64,000 bases of DNA from positions 120,737,033-120,801,032 of the forward strand of contig NC_089495.1 in NCBI RefSeq assembly GCF_036850765.1, in the 5' to 3' direction. Position 1 is the first letter of the stretch. The number at the start of each line of letters is the position of its first letter. Below are positions 24,701 through 36,700 of the stretch, in pieces. The notes below the pieces were generated by a model. It searched no databases. It was not told where the DNA came from and worked only from the letters and a program-made list of their open reading frames with translations. The DNA comes from Saccopteryx bilineata (Eukaryota; Chordata; Mammalia; Chiroptera; Emballonuridae). Both the position numbers and the translations under genes were made by a program.

Positions 24701-27700
24701 TGGTCACAGTCCTGTCCTGGAGCTTCTGAAGGGGCCACCCTTGAACAGGCTCCTGGGAGGGAGAAGCTGCTTACCTGTGGTGTCAGTGGTCTGAGAGAAG
24801 AACCAACTCTATAAGGCAAAGGCTTCCTGGTTTCTTTCTGCGTCTGCAGACTGCGAGGACCCCAGGATGCAGATAACCAGGCCGTGTGTGAGCTCAGGTG
24901 AGGATGGCTGGCAGCCTAGGGGGGAGCTCTCCCTGCGCACACGCACACCCTCGCCTCACTCAGTCTGCGTCTCTGCCCTGAGCAGGCAGCCTGTGGGTCC
25001 CCAACATCACTGCAGAGTCCCTGGACGCATGCCAGCGGCTGCAGGTGAGCTTCACCCTGTGGAACGAGTCTGCGTCTTACCAGATCCTGGTGAACAGTTT
25101 TTCCTGCATGGAGAACCGGAGCTGTTTCAGAAGCCTACTGAACGTGCCTGCGGTAACTCTCTCCACCCTTGTTCCCTCAGACACAGCTCAGCCACCCTGC
25201 AGGCCTCCAGCTCCCTCGCTGGTCCTGACGGGCGGTCGCCAGAGGCCTGGACTCAGTGGCACCAGCCTGGCAGCTCTGTTCCGCACCCCCCTCTTGTTGG
25301 CACGAAGCTCGCACGTGGTGGTGCTGTGGCTGAGGTTTCCCTGTGCTCTCTCTGCACTTGACAGAATTCAGGTGGTCTCTGCCCTGCTCACCACCTCTGT
25401 CCTTTGTCCTTTGCTCCCACACAGTGTCCCCTGTTCTCTTTTTGTCCTTTGTTTATTTCATTTCTTTCAAAAAGGATGTGGAGATTTTTAAAATATGGAA
25501 GTGCAGACAAAGGGGAAGTAAGGATGAGGCGATATGATGAAACCTGGGTGCAATGTGTACAGAAAACGTGCCCCACTGTGTGGGTTTGGGGGGGTGGTGA
25601 GCGCAGGTCTGTCCCTGCGGCCGGAGCACAGAGGGAGACGCCTATCACCAGCTGTGCTAGTCAATTAATAGCAGGCCCAGTGCATGAGGGAAATGGCCTT
25701 CTTCTGGAAGAGACCCGGAAGGCCTTCCTGAGGAACCCTGACAACAATGGGGACCATGGTCACCGATTCCCGCAGCACTGCAGCCAGCTTGCATCCAGCT
25801 AGCCTGACCCTGCCTCTCCCCTCTCTTCAGCCCACACAAGAGGACTTCCACCAGCGGGTCAACGTCACGCTCACCCTGACGAAATACAGTTGGTGCTGCC
25901 GCCACCAAGTGCAGGTGGGTGGGTGTGGCAGAGACAGGGAGAGCGTGTGCAGGTGGGCATTACTTGTACAGAGACAAGGGGTGGAGAGGCGTAGTTTGTG
26001 CTGGCGCTCTCTCTGAGGACCCAACGCCACTACCATCTGGGAGTCACTACCAATGCCCCACTCTCCTGGCTCACCCAGGCAGGGCTCCTTTAGGCCCGTC
26101 AGTGATGGGCCGTCTACCTCACAGCCACGTGGAGACGGATCCTGAAGCAGTCAGCCCGGGCCCTCATTCTGCATCAGGAAAGCGTCAGTGGGCCTGTCCC
26201 CAGCCTCCTGACACCCTCTGCTCCCACCCTCTCGGCTCCCCAGGTCCAGCCCTTCTTCCGCAGCTGTCTGAACGACTGCCGCCGATACTCCATGATGCTC
26301 TCCTGCCCCCACATCCCAGACCCTCCAGGTAGGAAGCTGTCCTGGGACACGTAGGGTGAGGATGTACAAAGGCCAACAGCTTGCGCTAAACCCTAACCTG
26401 GTCCTGAGGGTGGGGTCAGAGTTTAAATTGGAGTTATGCAGGTCTGGGCTGTGGGGCCTCAGAGAAACCCCTGGGATGGGCCCTGACCACCTATAGGAAC
26501 TCCGTGGCCTTGGGCAAAGTTCTGACCCTTTTTCCTCCTCAACTTTTGTGACTGGGAAAACAGGCATTGCTCTTGTCAGAGTCGCAGGTCTATGCTGCAT
26601 GCAGAACAAAGGGCTTTTAGCACCGCATCCATGTTTAACCCTCACAACTTGTGAACCACAGTACTAAGAAGTAGAGACTCCCTTCCCCGGGTTCACGGAT
26701 GGAGAAACTGAGGCACAGGGAGGTTGCGTGACTTGTCCAAGGTCACATGCCAGCAAGTGGCAGAGCCCATCCAGAAGCCGTCTGCAGCCTAACTGGTGGC
26801 TACCATCAAACTGAGAAGAAAACAGTAGACGGTGCACTGGCCGGGTGTAAGCCCTGCTCCTGGCTGGGAGGTGAGGCATTGTAATCAGTCAGAAACTTGG
26901 GCTTCATGCCGATGGTTTCATGGTGTTTAGCCCATATCTGAAGTGCTCGGTGTACTGCCAGGGGCATTAGCGGACCCACGGTGGACGTCAGTGATGGTTG
27001 TGTGGTTACTGTTCACAATTAACCTCCTATTTCTCTTTGTTCTCATTGTAGATGCGGTTACAGGTAAGGCCAATTCAGCGCTCCATTTCCCACAGTATAT
27101 TGCAGGGGCCCGAGGGGACATTCCTTGGGCCCACGTGGGGAGTCCCTGACTGAATCTGGTGCAGAGCCAGGCTCACAAGGCTGAACTGAGAGGCCTGCCC
27201 AGGGGACAGTGAGAACACCAGCGTGTCATGGTGCAAGTGGGGGGGGGGGAGGGCAGCTGAGGGTCTGGGCGTCAGGGCTGGGGAACCTCAGGGCTGAGAG
27301 TCAGGGCTGGGGGACCTCAGGGCTGAGAGTCAGGGCTGGGGGACCTCAGGGCTGAGAGTCAGGGCTGGGGGACCTCAGGGCTGAGAGTCAGGGCTGGGGG
27401 ACCTCAGGTCTGAGAGTCAGGGCTGGGGGACCTCAGAGCTGGGAGTCAGGGCTGGGGGACCTCAGGGCTGAGAGTCAGGGCTGGGGGAACTCAGAGCTGG
27501 GATTCAGGGTTGAGAGTCAGGGCTGGGTGACCTCAGAGCTGGGAGTCAGGGCTGGGGGACCTCAGGGCTGAGAGTCAGGGCTGGGGGACCTCAGAGCTGG
27601 GAGTCAGGGCTGGGGGACCTCAGGGCTGAGAGTCAGGGCTGGGGGACCTCAGGGCTGAGAGTCAGGGCTGAGAGTCAGAGCTGGGAGTCAGGGCTGGGGG

Positions 27701-30700
27701 ACCTCAGAGCTGAGAGTCAGGGCTGGGGACCTCAGGGCTGAGAGTCAGGGCTGCGGGACCTCAGAGCTGGGAGTCAGGGCTGGGGGACCTCAGGGCTGAG
27801 AGCCAGGGCTGGGGGACCTCAGAGCTGGGAGTCAGGGCTGAGAGTCAGGGCTGGGGGACTTCAGAGCTTGGAGTCAGGGCTGGGGGACCTCAGAGCTGGG
27901 AGTCAGGGCTGGGGGACCTCAGGGCTGGGGGACCTCAGAGCTGGGAGTCAGGGCTGGGAGTCAGGGCTGAGAGTCAGGGCTGGGAGTCAGGGCTGAGAGT
28001 CAGGGCTGAGAGTCAGGGCTGGGAGTCAGGGCTGGGGGACCTCAGGGCTGAGAGTCAGGGCTGAGAGTCAGGGCTGGGGGACCTCAAGGCTGAGAGTCAG
28101 GGCTGGGGGACCTCAGGGCTGAGAGTCAGGGCTGGGGGACCTCAGGGCTGAGAGTCAGGGCTGGGGGACCTCAGGGCTGAGAGTCAGGGCTGGGGGACCT
28201 CAGGTCTGAGAGTCAGGGCTGGGGGACCTCAGAGCTGGGAGTCAGGGCTGGGGGACCTCAGGGCTGAGAGTCAGGGCTGGGGGAACTCAGAGCTGGGATT
28301 CAGGGTTGAGAGTCAGGGCTGGGTGACCTCAGAGCTGGGAGTCAGGGCTGGGGGACCTCAGGGCTGAGAGTCAGGGCTGGGGGACCTCAGAGCTGGGAGT
28401 CAGGGCTGGGGGACCTCAGGGCTGAGAGTCAGGGCTGGGGGACCTCAGGGCTGAGAGTCAGGGCTGAGAGTCAGAGCTGGGAGTCAGGGCTGGGGGACCT
28501 CAGAGCTGAGAGTCAGGGCTGGGGACCTCAGGGCTGAGAGTCAGGGCTGCGGGACCTCAGAGCTGGGAGTCAGGGCTGGGGGACCTCAGAGCTGGGAGTC
28601 AGGGCTGGGGGACCTCAGAGCTGGGAGTCAGGGCTGGGGGACCTCAGGGCTGAGAGCCAGGGCTGGGGGACCTCAGAGCTGGGAGTCAGGGCTGAGAGTC
28701 AGGGCTGGGGGACTTCAGAGCTTGGAGTCAGGGCTGGGGGACCTCAGAGCTGGGAGTCAGGGCTGGGGGACCTCAGGGCTGGGGGACCTCAGAGCTGGGA
28801 GTCAGGGCTGGGAGTCAGGGCTGAGAGTCAGGGCTGGGAGTCAGGGCTGAGAGTCAGGGCTGAGAGTCAGGGCTGGGAGTCAGGGCTGGGGGACCTCAGG
28901 GCTGAGAGTCAGGGCTGAGAGTCAGGGCTGGGGGACCTCAAGGCTGAGAGTCAGGGCTGGGGGACCTCAGAGCTGGGAGTCAGGGCTGGGGGACCTCAGA
29001 GCTGGGAGTCAGGGCTGGGGGACGTCAGGGCTGAGAGTCAGGGCTGGGATCAGGGCTGGGAGTCAGGGCTGAGAGTCAGGGCTGGTGGACCTTAGGGCTG
29101 GGAGTCAGGGCTGGGGGACCTCAAGGCTGGGAGTCAGTGCTGAGAGTCAGGGCTGGGGGACCTCAGAGCTGGGAGTCAGGGCTGGGGGACCTCAGGGCTG
29201 GGAGTCAGGGCTGGGGGACCTCAGGGCTGAGAGTCAGGGCTTGGGGACCTCAGAGCTGGGAGTCAGGGCTGGGGGACCTCAGGGCTGAGAGTCAGGGCTG
29301 AGAGTCAGAGCTGGGGGACCTCAGAGCTGGGAGTCAGGGTTGAGAGTCAGGGCTGGGGGACCTCAGAGCTGGGAGTCAGGGCTGGGGGACCTCAGGGCTG
29401 AGAGTCAGGGCTGGGGGACCTCAGGGCTGAGAGTCAGGGCTGGGGGACCTCAGAGCTGGGAGTCAGGGCTGGGGGACGTCAGAGCTGAGAGTCAGGGCTG
29501 AGAGTCAGGGCTGGGGGACCTCAGTGCTGGGAGTCAGGGCTGAGAGTCAGGGCTGGGGGACCTCAGGGCTGAGAGTCAGGGCTGGGGGACCTCAGAGCTG
29601 GGAGTCAGGGCTGGGGGACCTCAGGGCTGAGAGTCAGGGCTGAGAGTCAAGCTGGGGGACCTCAGAGCTGGGAGTCAGGGCTGGGGGACCTCAGAGCTGG
29701 GAGTCAGGGCTGGGGGACCTCAGAGCTGGGAGTCAGGGCTGGGGGACTTCAGGGCTGAGAGTCAGGGCTGAGAGTCAGGGCTGGGGGACCTCAGGGCTGA
29801 GAGTCAGGGCTGGGGGACCTCAGGGCTGAGAGGGTTGGGGGACCTCAGGGCTGGGCATCAGGGCTGGGGGACCTCAGGGCTGAGAGTCAGGGCTGGGCAT
29901 CAGGGCTGGGGGACCTCAGGGCTGGAGGTCCTCAGGGCTGAGAGTCAGGGCTGAGAGTCAGGGCTGGGGGACCTCAGGGCTGAGAGTCAGCGCTGGGGGA
30001 CCTCAGAGCTGGGAGTCAGGGTTGAGAGTCAGGGCTGGGGGACCTCAGAGCTGGGAGTCAGGGCTGGGGGACCTTAGGGCTGAGAGTCAGGGCTGGGGGA
30101 CCTCAGAGCTGGGAGTCAGGGCTGGGGGACGTCAGGGCTGAGAGTCAGGGCTGAGAGTCAATGCTGGGGGACCTCAGGGCTGGGGGACCTCAGAGCTGGG
30201 AGTCAGGGCTGGGAGTCAGGGCTGAGAGTCAGGGCTGAGAGTCAGGGCTGGGAGTCAGGGCCGGGGGACCTCAGGGCTGAGAGTCAGGGCCGGGGGACCT
30301 CAAGGCTGAGAGTCAGGGCCGGGGGACCTCAGAGCTGGGAGTCAGGGCCAGGGGACCTCAGAGCTGGGAGTCAGGGCTGGGGGACTTCAGGGCTGGGAGT
30401 CAGGGCTGGGGGACCTCAGAGCTGGGAGTCAGGGTTGAGAGTCAGGGCTGGGGGACCTCAGAGCTGGGAGTCAGGGCTGGGGGACCTCAGAGCTGGGAGT
30501 CAGGGCTGGGGGACCTCAGGGCTGAGAGTCAGGGCTGGGGGACATCAGAGCTGGGAGTCAGGGCTGGGAGTCAGGGCTGGGAGTCAGGGCTGGGGGACCT
30601 CAGGGCTGAGAGTCAGGGCTGGGGGACCTCAGGGTTTGGGAGTCAGGGCTGGGGGACGTCAGGGCTGAGAGTCAGGGCTGAGAGTCAGGGCTGGGGGACC

Positions 30701-33700
30701 TCAGGGCTGAGAGTCAGGGCTGGGGGACCTCAGAGCTGGGTGTCAGGGCTGGGGGACGTCAGGGCTGAGAGTCAGGGCTGGGAGTCAGGGCTGAGAGTCA
30801 GGGCTGGGGGACCTCAGGGCTGAGAGTCAGGGCTGGGGGACCTCAGAGCTGGGAGTCAGGGCTGGGGGACGTCAGGGCTGAGAGTCAGGGCTGAGAGTCA
30901 GGGCTGAGAGTCAGGGCTGGGGGACCTCAGAGCTGGGAGTCAGGGCTGGGGGACCTCAGGGCTGGGAGTCAGGGCTGAGAGTCAGGGCTGAGAGTCAGGG
31001 CTGGGAGTCAGGGCTGAGAGTCAGGGCTGGGGGACCTCAGGGCTGAGTATCAGGGCTGGGGGACCTCAGAGCTGGGAGTCAGGGCTGGGGGACCTCAGGG
31101 CTGAGAGTCAGGGCTGGGGGACCTCAGGGCTGAGAGTCAGGGCTGGGGGACCTCAGGTCTGAGAGTCAGGGCTGGGGGACCTCAGAGCTGGGAGTCAGGG
31201 CTGGGGGACATCAGGGCTGAGAGTCAGGGCTGGGGGACCTCAGAGCTGGGATTCAGGGTTGAGAGTCAGGGCTGGGGGACCTCAGAGCTGGGAGTCAGGG
31301 CTGGGGGACCTCAGGGCTGAGAGTCAGGGCTGGGGGACCTCAGAGCTGGGAGTCAGGGCTGGGGGACCTCAGGGCTGAGAGTCAGGGCTGGGGGACCTCA
31401 GGGCTGAGAGTCAGGGCTGAGAGTCAGAGCTGGGAGTCAGGGCTGGGGGACCTCAGAGCTGGGAGTCAGGGCTGGGGGACGTCAGGGCTGAGGGTCAGGG
31501 CTGGGAGTCAGGGCTGAGAGTCAGGGCTGAGAGTCAAGGCTGGGAGTCAGGGCTGAGAGTCAATGCTGGGGGACCTCAGGGCTGGGGGACCTCAGAGCTG
31601 GGAGTCAGGGCTGGGAGTCAGGGCTGAGAGTCAGGGCTGGGAGTCAGGGCTGAGAGTCAGGGCTGAGAGTCAGGGCTGAGAGTCAGGGCTGGGGGACCTC
31701 AGGGCTGCGAGTCAGGGCTGGGGGACCTCAGAGCTGGGTGTCAGGGCTGGGGGACCTCAGGGCTGAGAGTCAGGGCTGAGAGTCAGAGCTGGGGGACCTC
31801 AGAGCTGGGAGTCAGGGCTGGGGGACCTCAGGGCTGAGAGTCAGGGCTGGGGGACCTCAGGGTTGAGAGTCAGGGCTGGGGGACCTCAGAGCTGGGAGTC
31901 AGGGCTGGGGGACCTCAGGGCTGAGAGTCAGGGCTGGGGGACCTCAGGGTTGAGAGTCAGGGCTGGGGGACCTCAGAGCTGGGAGTCAGGGCTGGGGGAC
32001 CTCAGGGCTGGGAGTCAGGGCTGAGAGACAGGGCTGGGAGTCAGGGCTGAGAGTCAGGGCTGAGAGTCAGGGCTGGGAGTCAGGGCTGAGAGTCAGGGCT
32101 GGGGGACCTCAGGGCTGAGAGTCAGGGCTGGGAGTCAGGGCTGAGAGTCAGGGCTGAGAGTCAGGGCTGGGAGTCAGGGCCGGGGGACCTCAGGGCTGAG
32201 AGTCAGGGCCGGGGGACCTCAAGGCTGAGAGTCAGGGCCGGGGGACCTCAGAGCTGGGAGTCAGGGCCAGGGGACCTCAGAGCTGGGAGTCAGGGCTGGG
32301 GGACTTCAGGGCTGAGAGTCAGGGCTGGGGGACCTCAGAGCTGGGAGTCAGGGTTGAGAGTCAGGGCTGGGGGACCTCAGAGCTGGGAGTCAGGGCTGGG
32401 GGACCTCAGAGCTGGGAGTCAGGGCTGGGGGACCTCAGGGCTGAGAGTCAGGGCTGGGGGACATCAGAGCTGGGAGTCAGGGCTGGGAGTCAGGGCTGGG
32501 GGACCTCAGGGCTGAGAGTCAGGGCTGGGGGACCTCAGGGCTGGGAGTCAGGGCTGGGGGACGTCAGGGCTGAGAGTCAGGGCTGAGAGTCAGGGCTGGG
32601 GGACCTCAGGGCTGAGAGTCAGGGCTGGGGGACCTCAGAGCTGGGTGTCAGGGCTGGGGGACGTCAGGGCTGAGAGTCAGGGCTGGGAGTCAGGGCTGAG
32701 AGTCAGGGCTGGGGGACCTCAGGGCTGAGAGTCAGGGCTGGGGGACCTCAGAGCTGGGAGTCAGGGCTGGGGGACCTCAGAGCTGGGAGTCAGGGCTGGG
32801 GGACGTCAGGGCTGAGAGTCAGGGCTGAGAGTCAGGGCTGAGAGTCAGGGCTGGGGGACCTCAGAGCTGGGAGTCAGGGCTGGGGGACCTCAGGGCTGGG
32901 AGTCAGGGCTGAGAGTCAGGGCTGAGAGTCATGGCTGAGAGTCAGGGCTGGGGGACCTCAGGGCTGAGAGTCAGGGCTGGGGGACCTCAGAGCTGGGAGT
33001 CAGGGCTGGGGGACCTCAGGGCTGAGAGTCAGGGCTGAGAGTCAAGCTGGGGGACCTCAGAGCTGGGAGTCAGGGCTGGGGGACCTCAGAGCTGGGAGTC
33101 AGGGCTGGGGGACCTCAGAGCTGGGAGTCAGGGCTGGGGGACTTCAGGGCTGAGAGTCAGGGCTGAGAGTCAGGGCTGGGGGACCTCAGAGCTGGGAGTC
33201 AGGGTTGAGAGTCAGGGCTGGGGGACCTCAGAGCTGGGAGTCAGGGCTGGGGGACCTCAGGGCTGAGAGTCAGGGCTGGGGGACCTCAGAGCTGGGAGTC
33301 AGGGCTGGGGGACCTCAGAGCTGGGAGTCAGGGCTGGGGGACCTCAGGGCTGAGAGTCAGGGCTGGGGGACCTCAGGGCTGAGAGTCAGGGCTGGGGGAC
33401 CTCAGGTCTGAGAGTCAGGGCTGGGGGACCTCAGAGCTGGGAGTCAGGGCTGGGGGACCTCAGGGCTGAGAGTCAGGGCTGGGGGACCTCAGAGCTGGGA
33501 TTCAGGGTTGAGAGTCAGGGCTGGGGGACCTCAGAGCTGGAAGTCAGGGCTGGGGGACCTCAGGGCTGAGAGTCAGGGCTGGGGGACCTCAGAGCTGGGA
33601 GTCAGGGCTGGGGGACCTCAGGGCTGAGAGTCAGGGCTGGGGGACCTCAGGGCTGAGAGTCAGGGCTGAGAGTCAGAGCTGGGAGTCAGGGCTGGGGGAC

Positions 33701-36700
33701 CTCAGAGCTGGGAGTCAGGGCTGGGGACGTCAGGGCTGAGGGTCAGGGCTGGGAGTCAGGGCTGAGAGTCAAGGCTGGGAGTCAGGGCTGAGAGTCAATG
33801 CTGGGGGACCTCAGGGCTGGGGGACCTCAGAGCTGGGAGTCAGGGCTGGGAGTCAGGGCTGAGAGTCAGGGCTGGGAGTCAGGGCTGAGAGTCAGGGCTG
33901 AGAGTCAGGGCTGGGGGACCTCAGGGCTGAGAGTCAGGGCTGGGGGACCTCAGAGCTGGGTGTCAGGGCTGGGGGACCTCAGGGCTGAGAGTCAGGGCTG
34001 AGAGTCAGAGCTGGGGGACCTCAGAGCTGGGAGTCAGGGTTGAGAGTCAGGGCTGGGGGACCTCAGAGCTGGGAGTCAGGGCTGGGGGACCTCAGGGCTG
34101 AGAGTCAGGGCTGGGGGACCTCAGGGTTGAGAGTCAGGGCTGGGGGACCTCAGAGCTGGGAGTCAGGGCTGGGGGACCTCAGGGCTGGGAGTCAGGGCTG
34201 AGAGACAGGGCTGGGAGTCAGGGCTGAGAGTCAGGGCTGAGAGTCAGGGCTGGGGGACCTCAGGGCTGAGAGTCAGGGCTGGGAGTCAGGGCTGAGAGTC
34301 AGGGCTGGGCGACCTCAGGGCTGAGAGTCAGGGCTGGGGGACCTCAGAGCTGGGAGTCAGGGCTGGGGGACCTCAGGGCTGAGAGTCAGGGCTGAGAGTC
34401 AGAGCTGGGGGACCTCAGAGCTGGGAGTCAGGGCTTGGGGACCTCAGAGCTGGGAGTCAGGGCTGGGGGACCTCAGAGCTGGGAGTCAGGGTTGAGAGTC
34501 AGGGCTGGGGGACCTCAGGGCTGGGAGTCAGGGCTGAGAGTCAGGGCTGGGAGTCAGGGCTGAGAGTCAGGGCTGGGGGACCTCAGAGCTGGGAGTCAGG
34601 GCTGGGGGACCTCAGAGCTGGGAGTCAGGGTTGAGAGTCAGGGCTGGGGGACCTCAGAGCTGGGAGTCAGTTCTGGGGGACCTCAGGGCTGAGAGTCAGG
34701 GCTGGGGGACCTCAGAGCTGCGAGTCAGGGCTGAGAGTCAGGGCTGGGGGACTTCAGAGCTGGGAGTCAGGGCTGGGGGACCTCAGAGCTGGGAGTCAGG
34801 GCTGGGGGACCTCAGGGCTGGGGGACCTCAGGGCTGGGGGACCTCAGAGCTGGGAGTCAGGGCTGGGGGACCTCAGAGCTGGGAGTCAGGGCTGGGGGAC
34901 CTCAGGGCTGAGAGTCAGGGCTTGGGGACCTCAGAGCTGGGAGTCAGGGCTGGGGGACCTCAGGGCTGGATCACAGGCCGCCTGCCACATCACTCACGTT
35001 CTCCTGCTTGCCACAGACATCATGCCCCTGTGGGTGCATGTGTTCATCACGGGTGTTGCCATCCTGCTGGTGGGTTCCATCATTCTGCTGATCCTCTGCA
35101 TGACCTGGAGGCTGTCTGGTAAGAGGCTGATGGTGTGCCACGTGGGTCGTGGTGTTTCCCCTCGCTCCTCTCTTCCATCTCATGTCCCCCTTCCCACTCC
35201 AGCATATAAGGCCAGTCTCAGAGTGCACCTTTCAGTTTTAAATGTAGTGCAGACGTCACCTCTGTTACCAAGAGCTCAGTGGGGCAGCACAACTGACCTG
35301 GGCTCAAAGACCAGCTCCGTCACTTGCCACCTGGTCAGATTACTTAATTCTTGAGCCTCAGTTCCTCTTTTGTACAAATGGAAATTATAATGATACCTAC
35401 GTCATAAAACAATTGCAAAGATTTTGTGAAATAATGCATACAGACCGGCACATGTTTGCTCATTATACATTAGCCACAATCATATTTCTTGCTATTACAA
35501 CTATTATTAAAATCAGCTGGTTGGGAAGGAAACAGAGTGGTTTCCCTGCCTCAGACAGGACCAGCCAGGCAGGTAGAGTAGCCTGAACAGCCCCACCCTA
35601 CAGCCCCTAGACTTGTACCCTGAGGTCAGGGACAGGAGTAGCATGACAAGGGACAGCATAGTATGACAGGGAGAGCTTCAGGGACCCAGAGCACAGGGCT
35701 GTGCCCCCCAGCTCTGCCTCACGGGTTTGTTGTCCAAAGCAAGTTGCCTAATAAATAGTTCATTTGGTTATCTTTCCTGGAAAAGTCATGATACCCACCT
35801 CTCGGCTGTGGTGAGGGTTACACGATGTAGCGGAAGGTGCTTGTCGGTGGGCACTAATCAATACCAGTTCTCCCTCCTCACTGCTGTAGCCCTCTGGGCA
35901 GGCCTAAGCAGGAGAGGGCATGGGTCACCAGCTTAGGGGGCTCGGCCTTGCCCTGCCCCTCAGGACCCTGGGCTTCTTCCCTGATCTGGAGGCAATTTCT
36001 GTACTTATGAGGCTCATCAGGTTTAGGTATTTAATTAGTATTAATTATTACTGTGTGGTGGGAAGAACACCAGACTAGGCACCAGAAGACCTGTGGAGAG
36101 GGTTCTTCTCCAGAGGATTATTGGCAGGGTCTCATGAGCTAGTGTCTCTACAAGTGCTGTACAAACTGTCCAGCTCTCTGTAGACATCGGGGATGCTTCT
36201 TGTTTCGTTTCTGCTGGTGTGCTCTGACCGTTCCTGAAGCGCCCCCCACAAGCTGAAGGGAAGGACAGGAAAGAAACCTCCTTGGTTATCCGACTGTCTT
36301 GACAGTTCTGGGAAGAGGCCCGGGGGTGGGGATGGAAATGAGGTGCTCGGAGTCTTCCTTGGCCATCTGGGGGTTCCCTTCCTCCCGTCCATGTCACCAA
36401 GGAGCTGACCCCTGTACCCAGCTTCCTTCACTCCTCTCTGAGGAGAGCAATTGCTCAGTCCTGTAGCTTTCCCTTCCTCCCCTCGCAGCTGCCTGGAGAA
36501 AACACGAACACGCCTCATGGAGGCTACTTGTGGAGCTATGTTGTAAGATCCATGCCTCCTGCAAGGACACCTCTTGGGGAAGGGCTTTTTCTTCGGTGGG
36601 GAGTCTCCCTGGTGGTGACCAAACTGTGGCAAGGGGGCAACCAGTACTGTAATGAGGTCCTAGAGGGGAACCTTCAGTCAACATTGCAGGGGTTCCAGTG

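Noticed and set aside
27257..34970. CRISPR-like repeat array
   Set aside because: Units are directly abutting without unique spacers, and this is a mammalian intron.
29085..35122. Several open frames of 60-160 codons with Gly/Glu/Ser/Trp-rich periodic protein
   Set aside because: They are read-through of the minisatellite; unit lengths of 13 and 16 are not multiples of three, there is no conserved protein, and the array is intronic.
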